From Erythrophleum ivorense (Eukaryota; Streptophyta; Magnoliopsida; Fabales; Fabaceae): DNA of 64,000 nt. The notes beneath the pieces are model-generated. The model had not been told where the DNA came from and searched no databases. It saw only the letters and a program-made list of their open reading frames with translations. The stretch is from contig JAIUCV010000019.1 of the NCBI GenBank assembly GCA_026724425.1, positions 8,925,280-8,989,279 of the forward strand. Reading direction: 5' to 3'. The position numbers and the translations under genes are program-made. Positions 58,166-64,000 of the stretch are shown here, piece by piece (position 1 is the first letter of the stretch; every line of letters starts with the position of its first letter).

Positions 58166-61100
58166 CCCTCCCTCTCCACCATCCAACCATGCCAGGTGGC
58201 CCAAGTGAGATTAGGGATGGGAGCAACCACCACCAAGCATGAAGCTAGGGATAGAAATGAAGAAGAATGTAAAGGCTTTTGCCTTATGTTGTATATGAAA
58301 ATTGTACATGAGATATGAGATGTAAATGATGTATATAATGTAGCAATTACAAATGTTTTAAGACAATGTATATATTAATGATGAATGTATGAGAATGAGA
58401 TTTATGATGAATGAAAGAGCATGGTTGAATGAGAAAGAACCAATGATAGCCTAGTACATATGGGTGCATAAGTGGGCATGGGGTAGTGAGTTTCCCCAAT
58501 CTAAGTTATGAGACACTTGAGGCATCATTGATAGCTCCTATAGATGCTTTCTCATGTGCTCAAGGAGCCATAGAAGTAGAAGAGCCAAGATTGGACCCCA
58601 TAAGCCACACTTTTGGCCAAGAAAGGGCCTTCTTGCACATGATGTCATAGATTAGCCATATGACCTCTTCTTGCTATGAGATTTGACATGTAGCTAGATC
58701 ATGTCTAGAGCTTTCTGGGAAGCTAGAGTTCATGTCATTTAGAGGTCTATAGCATTTTCTATGATTATTCAAAGTTGACATAAAAAAATTCGGATTTCAG
58801 AAAATCACTGTTCATTTGGTCAGTTTGAGAAACGTGTCATCCGAGGGGCAAACGTAGTCCAATGGCTACAAAATTTTATACACAGAAACTAGATGGTCAC
58901 AGTGACTTGTAGGAACTAGAATCACCTCATTTAGATGTCCAGAGAGCGAGTTATGCAATTTCGAAGTTCCTGCCCAGAATCAGACACCCAACCAGACCCG
59001 AGGTACTGTTTCATTGGTTTCCGGGAAATTGGCTAGGTGAACTGATCTGGAGATATTTTTCTCCTCTAGCTAACATCCACATCTTTCCATGGAGATAGAG
59101 TTTATGAGCATTGGATTTTTGTGGAATTAGTTAGAAATTTTCAAAGTCCATATCAGTAATCTATGACAGTAAAGAAGCCCCCTCTGACCAGTGAACTATT
59201 TCGATGTCAAACGCAAAATGAGTGAGAGATTGAGACTTCTAAGTATTTTTAGCATGAAATAGACGTCTCAAGCTTTCTAGAATGACCCAGATCATGCAGA
59301 TACGATTTTTCTGCATATAGTTATGAATTTCCAAAGTTAGCCCAGAAAAGAAGCAAAATCTGCCACTAGCGAAAATGCATGTCTCCAATCCCTTTTTGCT
59401 TTCCATGAGTTTTAAGCATATAGTGGGGATTGAAATGAGTCTCAAAAGAGTAATTGAGCATGAGGAATCAGAGAGAGAGCTCAACCGGTCCATGTTACTT
59501 CTAAGTGGAGTTCTACCCACACATAGTGCCATAGAGAAAGCAAGCATAAGGTAGAGAAAGTGTCTCCCTTGTGAGTTCCGCATTGCCCATATGGGCTAGA
59601 GGGCATATTGGGTATGAGCTAGAGGTTAAGGTGTCACAATTATACTCTTGGAACAAGTTATGACATCCAACTCACTCTTAAGACTACACTTTATTCTATT
59701 TGTCACAATATGGTTCCATCAAGGACCTAATGAAGAAACTACCATAATTAACATTCTTGGTTCCATTCTCTTGCCATATTTAGACCTCTTGAACTCATTT
59801 AAGGTCTTTGAAGCCATCACACACTCACTTTCACAAACCTAGGTCCATGTTGCTTCATAAGATTACATTATGGAAGTCATTACCTCATCTCCTAACCTAA
59901 GCTTCTAAATTTTTCCTAATGGTTTCTCCCATCTTCTAACATCATATAAAGTCCCAAACCAAGGCTAGAACAAATTAAAACATCCCTTAGCCTAATGAAC
60001 CTAGCTTGGCCTAAATATGCACCATAATGGAGGTTCATGGACTTTGTGATTTTTCCTTGATGGGAGAGCTACTTGGGAGGCTTTCTAAAGGTCTTAGGAG
60101 CTCAAGGAAACATTCAAATAGCCAAGGAAATATTCACACAAAATCAAATTTTGTAAAACCCTAGAAAACACTACACTTTTCTAACTTGTTTTCTATTGGT
60201 TTTTCTTAGAATTTCTTGCCATATTCCATCTCCCCATGGCCTAAAACCCTTGTTCCCTCCTTGTATTTGGACAGAACATCCTCCCCTCCTTTGATTCTAT
60301 TCTTAGCTAAAATACACACAAAGGGAGGGGGAAGAGAAGATGTAACAAAAAGCAAAGATTACCTAGGGTTCAAATGAGCTTTCAAGTGTCTTTCTCCTTC
60401 ATTCTCTTCTCCTTAGCAAATTCGAAATTCTCCCCTTAGATCTGGGTCAAAAACAGAACCAAATCATTCAAAAAATCCATGGAAAGAAAGGAGGAAGAGA
60501 GGAGAACAAGATTGGAGGAAGATGGAGCAAGAAATTTCATGAAATTACTTAGTTTCTCCTTAGCTTTCTTCCTTTTTTTTCTCCTCCCTTTGGTGTGCCT
60601 AAGAGAGCTGAAGATTTTTTGTATTTTGGGTAGAATGGATCGTGCTCATTAAAGAGGAGAAGAAGGGAGAAAAGTGTGAAACTCTTTAGAATATTGAAGA
60701 AACTATAAATTCTAATTTTGCCTTTCCTAATGGCAATTTCATTTCAGTTTCGTTTTAGCTCCTTTTGAGAATCGTCTTTTTCATCATAAAATTTAGATTC
60801 CTAATTTAATAAAATGCCTTTGGAATCACTCAAATCGGAACTAAAATCTTCCCGAACAAATCGGTCAAAGTTCAGGTCAACTGACGTTGAAAAGAGTACA
60901 CTGGGGGGGCTTTACCGATCTCGAGGCTTACCATGATTTTTGGGGCCTCTGAGAACCCTAGGCAACTCAAAATTTCCATTTAAAAAGTTCTCCTAGGTGT
61001 TTTTCCAAACTTATTTATGAAAATGCCACTGGCCTTTCGACAAATTTTTCGAATCACTCCAACCCCAATTTTTGAGCAACTCAAGGCGTAAATCCTCATT

Positions 61101-61219
61101 TTCTATTATTTAAAATTTTATTCAAATTTTATTTGGCCTTAAATCACTCATCTGAGGGGACTTACTTTTTAAATCGGCCCGTTCTAATGATTGTACAACG
61201 TACCGATCGTTACAAATGG

Positions 61220-63946
61220 CAAGTTTTCATGCTAATTATTTTGCTATAAAATTGCTTCCCATCCCTTATCCCTTCGATAATAGGATAAGAAATATCAAAT
61301 ACTACCCATTACAATGAACTTATTCAAATAAATATGGATGATATAGGTGTATTAGGTAGATGTTTTATGTGCACAATTTCCTGTTCAATTAGAGGCACTT
61401 TGTAGAAATATGTGCTTCTTAATATTTCCTTTAAGCTTTATTTTATGCTAGTTCAAAAATCTGTATGAGTGCAAGTGAAGCTCTGTCTTGTTTTGTCCTT
61501 GGCTAGCATGTCAAGGGGACTTAATGTTGTCGGGATGCTATTTTTATGTGTAGTCTTGCTTATTTTTAATATCTTTTGTCTTGTCTTTTGCATTTTTCTT
61601 GGTTCATATTTTGACCTTTGGAACATTAAACTTGACAGCTATTTATTCCTACAAATAATGATACTAATTTACTAGTTAAAAAGTCTATCTGCCTTGTGGT
61701 ATCTACAGATTTTCATCATTGAGGTCCTTGTTTCTCTAGCATCCATAGCATGTTCATTTGCAGTAAAACACCATGTTGAACTCTTAGTATTAGATTTTTC
61801 AGATAAACAAATATTATGATTTGAGATAAAGAAACAAGTACAAAAAAGGAAAAAAGAGCTTGAAGAAGGAAATAGCATTGCTTGCTTGTTTCATTAAGTA
61901 TGGATGTACAAAATATAGTCAACTTTTGCATCCTATATGAATTTTAGACATATACACATCTTTAAATGAAGGGAAAATGTTTATATGCATAATACCCAAA
62001 AAAAATTTATATGCATGAAATTCTTAACTACAAAATGTGATAGTTGAACTAATATTTTCACTAATTACAGGTATTACTCGAAACATATCCATGACTTATC
62101 TCTCTTACAAGTTGGCTTGTTAAACCTATATATGTAAAGAAGAATAAATAGGTAAGAACCCTTTGTATGAGATACTTTGCAAGAACATGTGAGAAGTGCT
62201 ATTATGTAAGAAGTGATATTTCTGTATGAATTTAGGTGAAGGGTTAGGGCTTAAGATGCAATGTAAATGAAACAAATGTGATAGTTTTATGATGTACGAA
62301 ATCAAAGATAGATGTATTATGTAAACCAAGAGGGAATGCTATATCAAAGTGTTTATTATAACTAATATATTGAGATCAATAAAAGTGATTATTTTACTAT
62401 TAGTGATTACTTTAGTATTTTGTATCTTTTGAAATATCTCTATTGAATTCTAGTATTTTTAGAGTTAGCATGGGAGAATTCATTGGTACTTATATTATAA
62501 ACGAACATTAATCACATCAGATGCACTAAATATACAATAATACCATATAAGTTATGAAAAATTAACTGTTCTAATAAGCAATAGTTCTATATAAGTTAAT
62601 TCACTTCCATTTGTATGAGATAATGTGGCATATGCTCGAGGTACATATGCGACATTACTTATTTTTTCAGTATATGTAACCTAAAATTTCCATGCTTTTT
62701 CTATGCAGTCAAATTCCAAACCTAGTCTAGGTGTCAAATTATTATCGATCGAATGATCCTTAAAAAAAGAATAAAATTTTAGTACCCATTGTAATTAATA
62801 AAGAAAAAAATATCAACACATATGCCTGTTGAAATTAGGGACAACCCATTTGCATTTGTTGGAATGATATTGAACACATTTAAATTTTGAAATTTAAAAG
62901 AAACATACATTTGAACATTATCATGGATAGGAAAATCATAACCAACTACCAAAGAAAAAGAAAATTAAAAGAAAAAAAGCAAATGAAAATATACCAAGTC
63001 ACATTCATTAATTGGAATAAAAAACTATACATCATGAATATAAAAAAGAAAAAATTAAATTCTTGCGGATCCTCAAATGGCACCAAGAATAAAGCCCGTT
63101 TTGACCTCATACAGAGCTAACACCCACAAATAGAAACATCCTTGTCACATGCTAATAACTATATTAATGAAACTCATGGGATCCTCTTGATTCTTGATCT
63201 TCACTTCTAACCATAACTATAACCATCCCATTTCCATGCTTGTTTTCAGATTCATCTCTTTCCTTCTACAAAACTTTTTACCCTGTTATCATCTGTTTTG
63301 GCATTAAGAAAGCCCAAAAACAAGCATGGAAATGGCAGTTAATTTGCCCATTCCTAAAGGGACAAGAAACGAGAAACAAAAACCTTAATACAATCAGATT
63401 CAACAGTACAGAAGCTAGCTAGCATTTCAGTCTCAAAGAACTATATATATATATATATATAAGGAGTCATCCCTACCGAAGATTGTCTTTTTCTGCTGAA
63501 GTCATTGATGATGCAGAAAAATGTCTTCTCTCTTGGTGGATGTTTCAAGAACTTGATGAAGGGTTAGCTTTTGTATATATGAAATAAAACCCAGAAAGGA
63601 TAACAAGAAAGGCGACAATCATAAAATGCAAGGAGAGAAAGAAAGAAGAAAATGGGTTTTTGCCTAAAACTGAGGAGGGTGATGATGCCTAACTATGATT
63701 AAGAAAGAAGCAAAAGGAATTGGTGGTTGTTGGTTTGTCAACAAAATGCTTTGACCAGGTTCTTGGTTTTGTATTGCTTACTTTGCTCCTGACATGTGTG
63801 TAAAGGTTGGTAAAAAATTCAAGCTTTCCCCCCTTAATGAAACAAGGAAGCAGGTGAAGAAGATGATGAAAAATGAGAAAAATAAGCTCTGCGATGGCGG
63901 GAAGACAGGGAAGCCGGAGACCATTTTGTTTAAAAATAATTTGAGT
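61220..63946. other. Non-coding right end of the window
   Basis: No gene is recognised. A hydrophobic 68-codon frame (61469-61675 plus) and a 101-codon frame (63689-63994 minus) have no family motifs I know. An (AT)n run is at about 63443-63461. A short hairpin is at 63478-63529. Confidence 0.5.
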
Positions 63947-64000
63947 CAAAATGCACCATTTTACAGTAAAACAGTGCATTTTATCGAGATGCACGGCGTG
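63947..64000. repeat. Palindromic repeat, right copy (inverted partner at 53021-53077)
   Basis: AAAATGCACCATTTTAC, one base, then the near-inverse GTAAAACAGTGCATTTT: a 17-bp stem with two mismatches. It is followed by atcgagatgcacggcgtg, which matches the inverted left copy. It is cut by the window edge. Confidence 0.7.

Larger units (their letters stand above)
56671..59638 (+). mobile_element. Solo LTR copy C, nested in opposite orientation, 2.97 kb
   Basis: It starts TGTAACAGCC and ends GGTGTCACA, with attgt (56666-56670) and attat (59639-59643) as a 4-of-5 target duplication. The body shares the ctggttcagagg, AAAAGTCTC-like (57838-58000), hairpin (58147-58165) and ctgttcatttggtcagttt (about 58808-58826) blocks with the host LTR and with copy A. 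Its 5' part differs: a purine-rich lead and the TCGCYRTAGCGA cluster replace the gggttctcagag region. It inserted after the 54433-61214 copy. Confidence 0.8.
54433..61214 (-). mobile_element. Solo LTR of the long-LTR family, 3.8 kb, split by a nested copy
   Basis: On the minus strand it begins TGTAACGATCGG at 61214 and ends GGTGTTACA at 54433. It is flanked by a perfect 5-bp target duplication aatgg (54428-54432 and 61215-61219). The interior is interrupted by the element at 56671-59638. The two halves rejoin in alignment with solo LTR A: minus 59720-59640 aligns with about 11030-11110, and minus 56665-56600 with about 11110-11165. The net length is about 3.81 kb with no open frames of note. 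It carries the hairpin at 56067-56085 and the AAAAGTCCC block at 56221-56400. It is best read as an LTR left alone after recombination. Confidence 0.85.

Noticed and set aside
61469..61675. Hydrophobic 68-codon plus-strand frame
   Set aside because: Low-complexity T-rich DNA gives Phe/Leu/Val runs; no start context, splice sites or family motif.
63478..63529. Hairpin resembling a microRNA precursor
   Set aside because: The stem is only about 16 bp with an internal mismatch and no miRNA-like extent; it is likely chance in this composition.

Overview
This window looks like nuclear DNA of a flowering plant, most likely a eudicot. It is AT-rich and low in gene density. It holds a plant-type organelle PPR-DYW editing factor, a small intron-containing J-protein gene, and many plant transposon families (Ty3/gypsy, Copia-type LTR, MULE with plant mobile domain, hAT, CACTA, MITEs). 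I see no bacterial operons, no CRISPR array and no convincing tRNA or rRNA gene. The species cannot be named from the sequence alone.

Layout. 1-4773: 5' part of a decayed Ty3/gypsy retrotransposon read on the minus strand (LTR, gag, protease, RT, RNase H, integrase), running off the left edge. 7997-13897: a probable old solo LTR with a younger 3.5-kb solo LTR (9536-13018) nested inside it. 14598-21104: a Mutator-like element, complete end to end, with a perfect 10-bp target duplication, modular hairpin-rich terminal inverted repeats, and broken genes for a MuDR-type transposase and a plant mobile domain (PMD) protein. 23259-26698: a five-exon J-domain gene. 28-35 kb: non-coding DNA with two hAT-like elements and a MITE. 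35494-36096: a single-exon gamma-glutamylcyclotransferase-like gene with a TATA box. 36.7-41.3 kb: a dense patch of MITEs, a possible SINE and a CACTA-like end. 44.4-47 kb: remains of a universal stress protein gene with a Copia-type solo LTR inside it. 48315-50615: a PPR-DYW gene that I recognise as the RARE1 (accD editing factor) orthologue, with a 5'-leader intron. 53.57 kb: one exon-sized fragment of a CSLC-type glucan synthase. 54433-61214: a second 3.8-kb solo LTR of the same family as 9536-13018, itself split by a third member (56671-59638). Both insertions carry target-site duplications.

The intact-looking host genes are the J-protein, the GGCT-like protein and RARE1. They have separate roles (chaperone partner, gamma-glutamyl peptide turnover, plastid RNA editing) and do not form a pathway. 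The most unusual content is the transposon architecture. The MULE can be delimited to the base. A long-LTR family is present in three delimited copies that share a conserved 8-bp-stem hairpin next to a tandem repeat, and one copy carries a cluster of about 12 near-palindromic TCGCYRTAGCGA sites. All boundaries and homologies were read by eye; alignments between copies were not computed.
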